Notes under the pieces: generated by a model | Told to the model about the DNA's origin: nothing | The model's database searches: none | What the model saw: only the letters and a program-made list of their open reading frames with translations | Position numbers and translations under genes: made by a program | Virus record (IMG/VR): IMGVR_UViG_3300020463_002440 | Location: 92,384-156,383 of that record | From: a virus | Direction: 5' to 3' (one strand) | DNA: 64,000 nt | Shown: piece by piece, positions 17,601 to 24,300 of the stretch | How positions within the stretch are numbered: the first letter of the stretch is position 1 | Layout of the letters: the number at the start of each line of letters is the position of its first letter

Positions 17601-19912
17601 CTCATTGATATATCACCGAACTGTGTACCTGAGTTGTTCAGCGTCATTTGACCACCGTTCAGTGCATAGAATGCACAACGAACAAATATTGATAATGAAC
17701 CAATACCGTTAACACCAGCACCGTCTCTAGCAACATATCCTAAACCGTTTTGTGTACGAGGTGTGAAACCAAAACATAATACATATGTATATAATGAATC
17801 AGTATCAAGTACTCTTCTATCTGCAAGTACACAACCACCACCACGACCAACTTCTCTATTTGGGAAATCGTCCATGCCGATTGATTGTATAACACCTGTA
17901 CCACCTGACTCACAAGTTACTGTATCTCCTACAGCAAATCCTTCGCCATTCTTCAGATTACGAACTCTGATAATACGATTTACTTCGATATCTTTATCGT
18001 TACCTTTTGTTACATCGTCAGTATCTTCCCACGATAGGAATCCTACAGCACCTGATGAGAATACAACTTCATCATCTTTTTGCCATAACTGTCTTGCTCC
18101 ACCGTTACCTGGGTAATTACCTAATGATCCATTTCCGCTATCAAATGTATGGCCCGGTGCCAATGTAAATGTTTGACCAAGGTCAGCAAGAGTACCTTTT
18201 GAGTTATAAGGATTAAGAGGTGGTTCAACATCTTGTCTTAAGAAGTTTGATAACTGAGTACTATCTCTAAGATATGGAGATCTTAATAGTTTAGCACCTG
18301 GTCGATATGCAATCGCAAATCCACCTTCTGGGAAATCAAAGTTATCAACTTTAAAGTTTTGATAACCGAAACCTTGAACATAACAACCAGAACCAACTAG
18401 GATTCCGTTATTGTTCTCGAATCCAGGAAGTAATTCAATTACTGTAGCATACTGACCTGCGGTTGAAGTACAGGAACAATCATCAGGTAACTGCAGATTA
18501 CCTTTTGTATAATAAGTTCCTGGTCCAACCGAAATATGAACAGCATTATTAATTGCGTTACGATTTAATTCGCCACCTGCTTTTTCTAAACAAAGTTCAA
18601 ATGCTCTCTCAAGAGTTTTAACAGGAGCTAACATTGTGCCAGGATTTTTATCATCACCTGATCCTGCATCAGCATGTACTTTTAATGCTTGAGCTGTTTT
18701 CTTAGATACTTCTTCGAATAATTGACCGAAGTTAATTTGTTCTGTATCACCTGTCTTTTCGTTACGGATTGCGAAATATGAATCATCATCTATAGGAGCT
18801 TCAAACTCTTTAGTAAGATCCATATCAAAGTCGGCAAGTCTTGATCTATCAATTGTACCGCCACTAAATACTGATCCTGAAAGTGCACCATTATCAAACG
18901 TTGAATTATTTGCTCCAAGACCATCGGCAGATGAACTACGGATTGTCATATCGGTTGCTACGACATTCTGCATTGTACCTTGGAAGTCAGTATTAGAAAT
19001 TGTTCCATCGGTGAATACTGAATCATCAATAGTTGAATTTGTTAATGTTACATTGTTTCCTGTACCATCGTTAAACTGAGAATTTGTTATGATAGTGTTA
19101 TTTGAAGTACTATCATTAAGTTGTGAACTTGTAAGAACAACATTATTACCTGTGGAATCTGTTATAACTCCATCATCAAATATTGAACTTGTAAGTGTAA
19201 CATTATTACCTGTGCCATCATTAAACACTGATTGTGTAATTGTTACATTGTTTGCTGTTGAGTCATTAAGAACAGAATTAGCAAGTCTTATGTTATCACC
19301 ATCAACATCTGACATTGTGCCAGTTGTAAACGACGAACTTGTTATTGTAATATTATTTGCTACAGAATCAGTAATTGTAGAATCATCAATTGTAGAATTA
19401 GTTAATACTACATTATTACCTGTGCCATCATCAAACGACGAATTAGTAATCGCAACATTGTTTGCTGTGCTATCGTTAAGTTCAGAATTTGTTAGAACAA
19501 CATTATTACCTGTACCATCATTAAACACCGATTGTGTAATTGTTACATTGTTGGCAGTTGAGTCAAATATTCCACCGTTCGTAAACGTAGACGATGTCAT
19601 TGTAATATTGTTAGCGGTAGAATCTGTTATGACTGTATCGTCAACAGTTCCACGAACAAAATTAGTATCTTCTATATCCGAATTATCAATTTTAACGTTA
19701 TCAAGTCTAGAATCTGACATGACAACACCGGAGATTGTACCTCCTGTAATAGTTATTCTTGAAAAGACCTCATACTGAATTGCTTCAACTAATTCTTTTC
19801 GAGTAATATTACTTGTGCCGTCATCACCTTGAACAAGGTTAACGATGACAAATAGGTCTTCTGACCTGGTATTGGCACCGGTAATCGGAGGTAATTCTGA
19901 AATTTTTGCCAT
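8645..19912 (-). CDS. Giant repeat-built virion protein (3,755 residues)
   Basis: The longest gene in the window, with a late promoter just upstream. Residues about 1-50 look like a phage N-terminal module (KISELPPITGA). Residues about 55-350 are pentapeptide-like repeats (NNVTITQSVFNDGTG-type units) that should form a beta-helix. Next comes a pectate-lyase-like beta-helix region (VHADAGSGDDKNPGT, GPGTYYTKG). The remaining 2,500 or so residues alternate two repeat families. One is a Cys-containing helical unit, C-x-R-D-x-G-x-x-[IL]-D-A-[VI]-x-x-D-[IV] (about 11 copies). The other is a beta-rich unit, YDPxTGxxxATIG to HTFVSA (about 8 copies). The C-terminus (IRWSGADELNNQYFARG) is typical of related phage fibre proteins. 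Probably a tail fibre or whisker-like adhesin; no enzyme motif was identified. Confidence 0.8.
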   Translation of the reverse strand: MAKISELPPITGANTRSEDLFVIVNLVQGDDGTSNITRKELVEAIQYEVFSRITITGGTISGVVMSDSRLDNVKIDNSDIEDTNFVRGTVDDTVITDSTANNITMTSSTFTNGGIFDSTANNVTITQSVFNDGTGNNVVLTNSELNDSTANNVAITNSSFDDGTGNNVVLTNSTIDDSTITDSVANNITITSSSFTTGTMSDVDGDNIRLANSVLNDSTANNVTITQSVFNDGTGNNVTLTSSIFDDGVITDSTGNNVVLTSSQLNDSTSNNTIITNSQFNDGTGNNVTLTNSTIDDSVFTDGTISNTDFQGTMQNVVATDMTIRSSSADGLGANNSTFDNGALSGSVFSGGTIDRSRLADFDMDLTKEFEAPIDDDSYFAIRNEKTGDTEQINFGQLFEEVSKKTAQALKVHADAGSGDDKNPGTMLAPVKTLERAFELCLEKAGGELNRNAINNAVHISVGPGTYYTKGNLQLPDDCSCTSTAGQYATVIELLPGFENNNGILVGSGCYVQGFGYQNFKVDNFDFPEGGFAIAYRPGAKLLRSPYLRDSTQLSNFLRQDVEPPLNPYNSKGTLADLGQTFTLAPGHTFDSGNGSLGNYPGNGGARQLWQKDDEVVFSSGAVGFLSWEDTDDVTKGNDKDIEVNRIIRVRNLKNGEGFAVGDTVTCESGGTGVIQSIGMDDFPNREVGRGGGCVLADRRVLDTDSLYTYVLCFGFTPRTQNGLGYVARDGAGVNGIGSLSIFVRCAFYALNGGQMTLNNSGTQFGDISMRAKGTTEFFAPRGINSNLIIGNTVFADTIDNAADDVIDDVVDYLTANSANGGLGYKEYDSEKCLRDSGIIIDGTGYDVALDTNYWGRLAGITYRSPISYVVPGEQLEETKGANEYLRDRSKEIFVSANNEINPRIDTSFAELLNVLEYGEENINPIIWQDTSVPRTAARTLLQDNREFVTEELIDWIENNDEFFAYDSKSCRRDVSDYIIPAVKNDMLFETNYNSLTAGRAYYMQSAKAVIQNQNNETVAAYNRLKDQTNELIDGDSYLASQRLDDAYDNILQILENKGKQYTPTGATYDPVTGLFVITMGNSKAHQMTDGTYDPATGIMEANIGAHELEVGDFVWFNPESVTWSCDTGSGPTNHAVPEPHHPYYEKPCPIIGVSRNKIRMNVGYGGDTGQQVHTFVSATPNAIQSGHGLSIGDYVLLKRGGFTMTCSRDNHTTRAYYPKAGYPADETPVEVLGAVPHKITVDVGTQPFAFEYQFIEAAQGAVTVLGDTIKWSDSASIPANKRNARKQLQRNRTFLMDYVDGYLDETYFRYDSAKCRRDVREYILPAVERDLLTGSNYNAYQTGLAYRAGTELADNVINDQLVQTTGAINELKRRVNTLQTESGFQPTDVTYDPSTGIMVATIGAHTLAVGDTVVFAMQGITFSCDTGSGPTNHAVPEAHHPYANGVPCPIIGVSNTTITLNPGYGGSTGQQEHTFVSAVANAITPAKNQGLSFTPTDASYNPESGIFTATIGRHKLQAGDYVRFAEDGITFSCDTGSGPTNDAVPNPGHPFFNHPCPIESTTPTTITMFVGYGGSNPHTFVSASNNAISHVKAIDDKASGFRSDEAFDKITSILNSTGKTYSTSDSAYDPITGLNVLTIGSHDLQIGQEILIAPESLTYTCDLDGNASQHSYPTKTVTNFTPSTATYDPATGEFTADIGTNKLRVGDKIKFATRGITWSCLLDNNQTSHPEPEEHHPNFRKEVTLTSVEGNVIGCNVGKVRGNYASGTHTFVSAITGAIQGTREHPAYKKPMVVAATSNTTITINAGTSSDTSPHTFISATANNIKTRNYISTYTPRTATYNEATGVMTATIGQHNLEAGDYITIKPRSFVFTCTMDGNVYNHAVPQEHHSITYKKPIRIDSATSDTITMNVGAGPGGAHTFVSAEVNCIDADALLFTDPASVVKHYTPTTSTYDPTSGITVMTIPGHDLTTNDYVQFAPYSFTYTCTQDGNATEHSYPRKGDAVYNTPTAVTAVNGNDVTVQLLASSGGTHTFVSAIKDSVAKVTYNSQGQYAREQIQANREFLQKEVNNYLDSEYFVFNGEKCTRDSGFILDSVRRDIATGSTWNSQFMGLGYRTGSVGANKVINDQLTQTVGAINYLKSEVAGDPNVTGTALTRANQHFDRIINIISNGAANTGVTTYGDEAALTEDHKQASNQLIANRAFIIAETNAWLSQNTSHSYDTADCARDTGYLVDSLAQDVRFGGNTCSVNFARLYFENGESVLPISQKEPFVKVWEHIAEVAWSIVRDITITPSTGNAVTQDVTGTDRGIEVANLARDRVNIVTQALSDDTIDHLPDYIEPNVETAMVTACAAIDGISENISLSVIDYLRKEHKGLPYAAEVCERDVGLIVDAVSRDIEYGGNENTLEVFDYYFRRFNSASADYEQLRSTNVLPIEVKGQFKVLSDYEDTANVSGLRESINVLPYEQREPTKKAFSHLADVAEKIAKEVAHTTNFTTFNPTDATYDPATGVFTATIGSHTLDVGNKVYLKPNGFTFSCDMGSGPQNHTEPQAHHPHYRKAVKITSITSTSITMNVGTGGSGQYAHSFVSADTGAISTGPYQNTDGTAADTATATRLHDLIESIAQLVDDVNIEDDEFPTLTKASFDPNRTLARKQLQQNRDFIIEEVQGYLKDRYYTFDGDRCKRDIGLLLDAVAVDVLTGSNYNAVFNGTAYRIDTVSTNRVINEQLTETVEGIKFARGLAVKAVTDSALKVKVEEAFDEIIDVMTNGRSAADAINFTTNAQGVARINGRSQLQNNKAFLIAEATAWVEANYPSHVHDVAKCERDTGYLIDAVSFDGQHQGNFATQNFTRLYFEKGVNVGLPTNQVEPSAMLFKHIGDCVDLIVQDTDIAGLKSANNALSQDFSSGSGGAPLGAEMEGLFDLCANALTSATLLLNPAYELPKVSNYAAVNQTAFNEVLGVKETVAKDLLAYLAENYDILPFSEEKCRRDAGYIIDAVSHDIQYGGNAASVQTAGMYFENTVNTGLQIEQYMGTRDAFLHMAKVIEHVVGAKDIETKLFPRTGKYYTGDIVTKYEYWNGVPSYQTTEAQDFSIHGANPNTCIATRKLVELIANAVDDSYEVRSTIPERIDVDQTWMGDNYVTAKELVERLSHTAAEGVISYISVNHNGLSFPRARCRRDIGYTIDAISHDVQYETNFASLQSAGIYFEKEVSVLKVDQQRQYADILQLLGNAMSQVVQETPVTNASTYTLTPQNTLGVAATSTEGTEVTNLVGIIEQSIRSNDNDELPRPVSTSSFPTTELSNAAQKLVDNTEELASDVTEFINNQFTVLDYNKDKCRRDTGFLLDAFSFDLNFGGNTASRWNADFYFWNQVYRLPEDQREPTAKAYRQLGKICKDIVIGEYEGQKILGELGTAVESKKVKDLADIFFLTQINNDTKYLPVKTEPDYSYSDAVFTDAQDILAQRRKGLQKDTVRYVNATYNFLDINLTRRDARNLLTALQNDFKYVDTQAVGPSYQTNGNQNAIRTFTATFFDYDGTHVFPVFNPTMQGLKYKGSVVDVAALSSITGQKPNWAYIVATDFTTNLYAGNIYYWNGSTWVLEGANNTDLLDAFTGSWDRMRDYLVNNLSPDSDHTAMIQALFDNCLKSNVLKPDTLVFGSLVESIAHQFNGASAGVNRNALPLNFRNLGAAISAVASVLNEDGGRIRWSGADELNNQYFARGLRINGRTGRIEGRPFTSSVRKLARRASNSRAVI
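9880..17430 (-). repeat. Helical Cys-Arg-Asp repeat, about 11 copies
   Basis: Copies of [KRDV]-C-x-R-D-x-[GS] followed by D-[AS]-V-x-x-D-x-x-x-G-[GS]-N lie near 9900, 10380, 10940, 11440, 11860, 12755, 13230, 13650, 15960, 17000 and 17415. A degenerate RRDARNLLTALQND near 9440 may be a twelfth. Each copy has one conserved cysteine, and spacing is irregular because the second repeat family is inserted between copies. Confidence 0.75.
12120..16760 (-). repeat. Beta-rich YDPxTG to HTFVSA repeat, about 8 copies
   Basis: HTF[VI]SA end-motifs lie near 12147, 13805, 14147, 14457, 14600, 15168, 15482 and 16388. A full unit of roughly 95 residues starts YDPxTGxxxATIGxHxL, carries a conserved TFSCD or TYTCD cysteine, then an H-x-x-P-x-x-H-H-P histidine cluster, then ITMNVGxG and HTFVSA. 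Some copies are truncated (near 14940). The histidine cluster and the cysteine raise the question of metal binding. Confidence 0.75.
18860..19700 (-). repeat. Pentapeptide-like repeat region at the N-terminus of the giant protein
   Basis: Units such as DSTANNVTITQSVF, DGTGNNVVLTNSEL and DGTGNNVTLTSSIF recur about a dozen times at 60-90 base spacing, some nearly identical at the DNA level (for example around 19200 and 19500). This suggests recent tandem duplication. It is expected to fold as a narrow right-handed beta-helix. Confidence 0.7.
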
Positions 19913-19939
19913 TTAGCTATTTCCCTTTGGTATTACTTA

Positions 19940-19947
19940 TATTTATA
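19940..19947 (-). promoter_or_regulatory. T4-type late promoter box TATAAATA
   Basis: A perfect TATAAATA on the minus strand 28 bp before the start of the giant fibre gene (19912), in the only gap between it and the upstream S74 fibre gene. Confidence 0.65.
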
Positions 19948-19961
19948 AGACCAATCTCAAA

Positions 19962-21203
19962 TTAACCTTTGTTTTCGAGAAGGTTTTCTAAAACATTTAC
20001 CTTTTCACTCAAATCCTTGATTGCTTCTATAAGCACCGGGACGATTTGTTGATATCTTACTGCCTTGTAAGTATCATCTTCCATACTAATATCATAAACT
20101 ACTTCTGGTAAAATATTTTCAATTTCCTGAGCAATTACACCAGGAAGTGTATCCTCAGGTCTGTCTTTATAATTAAACGTATATGTCTTAATCTTTTCTA
20201 TTTCTTTAAGTCCCTTTTTAAGAGGAACTATATTTTCTTTTAATCTTTCGTCTGAGAAGGATCCGTTTGTTGTTACATCACCTGTAAATATTGCTGAACC
20301 TGTTTGCGCAATTTGTGCTACAACGGCGTTACCACTATTCTTAATTTCTAATTCACCTTTTAAATTTAAATCTCCATTTAAATTTTGGTACCCTGTTACT
20401 TCTATTCCGTTAGGGAACCATCTAAGAACATCATAAGTTGTGCTTGACCAATCAACTGCAAGACTACCTGCTGGTATTCCGCTTGGTCTTGAACCGTCTA
20501 TGTAAGCCTTTTCAGCTCCACTTACTGAGCCTGTAGTAATAAACTCGTTACCTTGATAAGAATTTAATTCACCTTCTCCATCAAATGATATGGTTCCGTC
20601 TGTAGCAACATTAATACCGTCTCCGCCTGTAAACGCTGCCCTTGCTCTTGCATTAGTATAAAATAAGTTTGTAGTTCCTTCAGTGATATCATCTGAACTT
20701 AAACCTGATCCACCTGAACCTAATGCCAAACTATTTGCTGTTAATGATTCGGTGACAACAACATTAGGTACTGTTAATGTACCTGCGGCTGTTAATTGAA
20801 ACTTTGCTTGACCTGTGCCTGTATCAATAATAAAGGTATGGCCACCGCTAGAATCATGTCCTATGTCCCAAGCTATTGAACCATCAGTATATCTTGTTTG
20901 ACCACCTGTTCCTGAATATAGGAATGTTGCCGCAACTGATGTACCACTTGTTACTTGAATAGGATCTGAAAAATTAATTGTTGATGCAGATCTTGCACCA
21001 ATTGTATCTGATGTAAGTTGACTTGTGGCTACTAAACTACTTCCAGTAAAATTGCCTGTAATAACAGCATTGCCGTCAGCAGCTGAATCAGTTGCTCCAG
21101 TCGTAACTACATTGTTTCTAAACGCTGCAGCAATTTGATTAGTCTTATCTAACCATTGCTGAAATGTGTCGGTAGTATTTACATCGGTTATATTCTTGGC
21201 CAT
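19962..21203 (-). CDS. Tail fibre with S74 intramolecular chaperone
   Basis: A 413-residue fibre. The N-terminus (DTFQQWLDKTNQIAAAFRNN) is a helical module seen at the start of many marine T4-like fibre proteins. The middle is beta-rich (SDDITEGTTNLFYTNARARAAFTGGDGI). From about residue 317 (SDERLKENI) a peptidase S74 chaperone domain runs through GVIAQEIENILPEVVYD to a coiled-coil end. The ATG shares one base (TAATG) with the stop of the upstream 61-residue gene, so the two are translationally coupled. It is the second S74 fibre in the window, about a quarter the length of the collagen-like one, so the virion probably carries more than one fibre type. Confidence 0.85.
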   Translation of the reverse strand: MAKNITDVNTTDTFQQWLDKTNQIAAAFRNNVVTTGATDSAADGNAVITGNFTGSSLVATSQLTSDTIGARSASTINFSDPIQVTSGTSVAATFLYSGTGGQTRYTDGSIAWDIGHDSSGGHTFIIDTGTGQAKFQLTAAGTLTVPNVVVTESLTANSLALGSGGSGLSSDDITEGTTNLFYTNARARAAFTGGDGINVATDGTISFDGEGELNSYQGNEFITTGSVSGAEKAYIDGSRPSGIPAGSLAVDWSSTTYDVLRWFPNGIEVTGYQNLNGDLNLKGELEIKNSGNAVVAQIAQTGSAIFTGDVTTNGSFSDERLKENIVPLKKGLKEIEKIKTYTFNYKDRPEDTLPGVIAQEIENILPEVVYDISMEDDTYKAVRYQQIVPVLIEAIKDLSEKVNVLENLLENKG

Positions 21204-21388
21204 TAGTTATTTTCCAATTTTTCTATTCGTTCATAGATTTCAATTATGCTGCGTTTTATATCTACTAAGTCATTACATATTCTATCAACTTTACGATAAT
21301 AATTGCGTTCTAATTTATATTTATCGAGAGCGACAGCATCAGTACTTAATACTGCTCGTGATTTTTGATCTCTTTTAATATTACTCAT
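21203..21388 (-). CDS. Small coiled-coil protein in the fibre operon
   Basis: A 61-residue basic protein, strongly helical (YRKVDRICNDLVDIKRSIIEIYERIEKLENN) with heptad-like hydrophobic spacing, probably a short coiled coil. It begins 10 bases after the stop of the DUF4815 protein gene and ends in a TAATG overlap with the S74 fibre start. The tight packing supports a real gene. A fibre-assembly or trimerisation partner would fit; no family was recognised. Confidence 0.6.
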   Translation of the reverse strand: MSNIKRDQKSRAVLSTDAVALDKYKLERNYYRKVDRICNDLVDIKRSIIEIYERIEKLENN

Positions 21389-21398
21389 AACAAATACC

Positions 21399-24300
21399 TT
21401 ATGTTAATGCGATTCCGCGATAGTCTTTTAGTGTAGGTGCGTTATGAATATTTGGAGATAACATATCAATACGAATAGCAAATCTCTTAAATCCTTCGAA
21501 CACTCCTGAATTACTTGTGTATGTTAATGCGCTGCTTACAAATCCACCTGTCTTATTTGCATTAGCAACTCTATATTTAAATTCTCTGTAATCATTAATA
21601 TTTGAAACAGTAGAGAATACACCTACACCTTCAAATAGTTCAAGCTCAATCCAAGGAATAGAATCGAAGTCATCATTATCATAACCGTTTTGTGGTTTAA
21701 TATAAACTTTAATATCTGTTCCTGTTGGACGATAACCTGTTAATGTTAAATTGAAATCTTCAGCATCTAAACTTTCAGCAAGTTCAATTGTTTTTGAAAC
21801 ATATCTTGCGGTCGTATCTGCACTATTTGTTATTTTATATTGATACGCAATTAACTTAGAAGATTCAATGTCAACAAATGGAGTTGAAGTTACATTACTT
21901 CCATTTTCTAATCCAACATTAATCTTAAATGATTTTGAACCTGATGGGTCATTAGATTTAGAATATACAACAACACCTTCTTCTGAGAAATGATTATTGT
22001 CATTAAATCTCATTGGTTGATTATATGTTATATTAACGTTATCAATTGGTACGAATGTTCCACTCAACGAAGTTTTACTTGTTGAATCATTTGCTTTCAT
22101 AATCATTGGTTGAACATAACTTAAATTAATATTATCAACTGATGCTATATTTGCACTTGAACCAGAATCAAATCCATTCACAAGTGTTGATGCTACGAAT
22201 TGTTTTGATGAACTTACTGATGAACCTTCCAAATGCATTGAGAATGGATCTCTTATATCATAATAAGTTAAAGTACCTGTTACAACTGGTTCATGAGTTG
22301 CTGATCCAGAATCAGCAAATCCCCAAGCAGATGTTAATGTCAATTGACCTCCACTATCAACAGAAGCAATTTTAAATATACCTTTGTTGGCTCCTACTTT
22401 AATAAGTATCTTATCGTCATCGTTGTATATTGCATCAAGTCCTGAACCCGTTACAATTTTGGATCCTTGAGTAACACCCATGCTTGTACTAGGAGATGAA
22501 ACTATTTGATAAATTGTTTCACCTGGAGTAAATCTTCCTGTAAGATTGTTGACTGAAAGGAATTCATTGTCGTTATTTGTTAACGAGACGGAACCAGTTG
22601 AAGAATTAAAGTTATGTCTTCTTAATGTAAATTTAATATCTTCATCTTGATATGATTTCCAAGCCGAGTTGTTAGTTGATGTAAATAGAATACCATCACC
22701 CCAATCCTGAGTAATAGCAGAACCTTGAGTTGAGCCTGGTGTTAAATCAACTCCACCAACTTTAGAAGTATATATTAAGTAATTAGGATCTGATGCATCA
22801 GGTTGAACTACAACCGCATATTCTTTTTCAACATCTAATCTAACAGGTGCTTCAAATTCAAATGTTGTTGCTGATGAAGCATCTTCAGATACACTTACTG
22901 CTGCAGGCAATTTATGTACTGCAGAGAAAGGAATAATTTGATTTGTTGGATAACCGTTTGTTACTTCTCTTATTTGTACTGTTACACCGTTTAGTGCGGA
23001 ACTAGTATTATCGTTTGTCTCTGTTGTTGAAGGCTTACGTTTAAAGTAAACATCAATTTCTGATAGATAAACTGAATTGCTTCCTGCACCCATACCTTTC
23101 TTAATAAAGAATGTTTGTGCAAGTGGATCTCTACCTCGAATACGACGAGCAACATTTCTAACTGTTGTCGTTGTGTTAACATCAAAGTTTGGAGATCTTG
23201 TTGATGTTGTTAATGCCGTCTTTTCAACACTGAAGTTATATGCCCTGTAAGTAACAAATCCTTTTGATGTTGAAGCAGAATCAATACTACTATAAGTATT
23301 TACATCTACAATTTCTAAAATTCTATCGCCGACAAAGAATGTTTCAGGCGGTAAACTAAATATTGCTCTTAATACACCATTTGAATCTGTTGATATGGCA
23401 GTACCTTTATCGCCGTATCTTTCGACATCATCAATTGTATCTGCTGTAATTGATCCTGGAGCAACGTGTGAATTTACATCAACACCATCAAAGAAGAAGT
23501 AATGTCTTTGATTAGGTCTTAGTCCTGACATATAAACTTTGATATCTCTACCTGCCATATAAGGTTCAAATCTAAAGTCAGAAACAAACTCACCAACATT
23601 TTCAACTGTTACTGTACTTCCATCAATTACAACTTCACTTGAGGTTGTTGTTGTCGTTGTTGTTTGATTTCCTGCACCACGCCTTCCTGCTCGACCACGA
23701 TCTCTTTCAAAGATTACCTCTGAGGATACGTCAGTCATAGGAACAAATTCTTGAATTGCATCAATGAACTCTTCAAACGGCTGAGATAGATCTATATCAA
23801 TTGAAGCAGGATTAACTGTTGTATCATAAGCAGCATCATAAGGTGGAGAAATAATTCCATCTCCGACATACTTATAAAAGTTACTTACACAGTTTCTATA
23901 ATTTGAAGCATAAGGTTGAGATATAATATCAACATTACTATTCCTTCCAATTGTTGCTGCCTTTCCTAAACTAGAACTTGGGAAAACAGAAGCACCAGTT
24001 GATGAATCATATTTTAAGTCAAGTGGGAAAGTCTTCAGCGAAGGTTGTAGAATTTTTTTGTTAAATGGAACTGAGGCATTAAATTGTGGATTATCAACCG
24101 CAGCCAATTTTAAATCGTTAAATGGATCTACTACGAATCCATTCTTAAATCTGTTTTGACCGTTTTCATCACGTATAATCAAATTAGCAGTATCGGACTC
24201 TAATTGATTTAATGAAATATAATAAGCCATGTTATCAATCTTCTTCTCTAAAGAATGAAGATCTTTCATTGTATAATTTCTAACACCTGTACTCTTTGGC

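Noticed and set aside
19089-19778. Plus-strand 229-codon frame opposite the pentapeptide-like region
   Set aside because: Its Val/Leu/Ser repeats mirror the antisense of the repeat region; no promoter or ribosome-binding site is seen on that strand.
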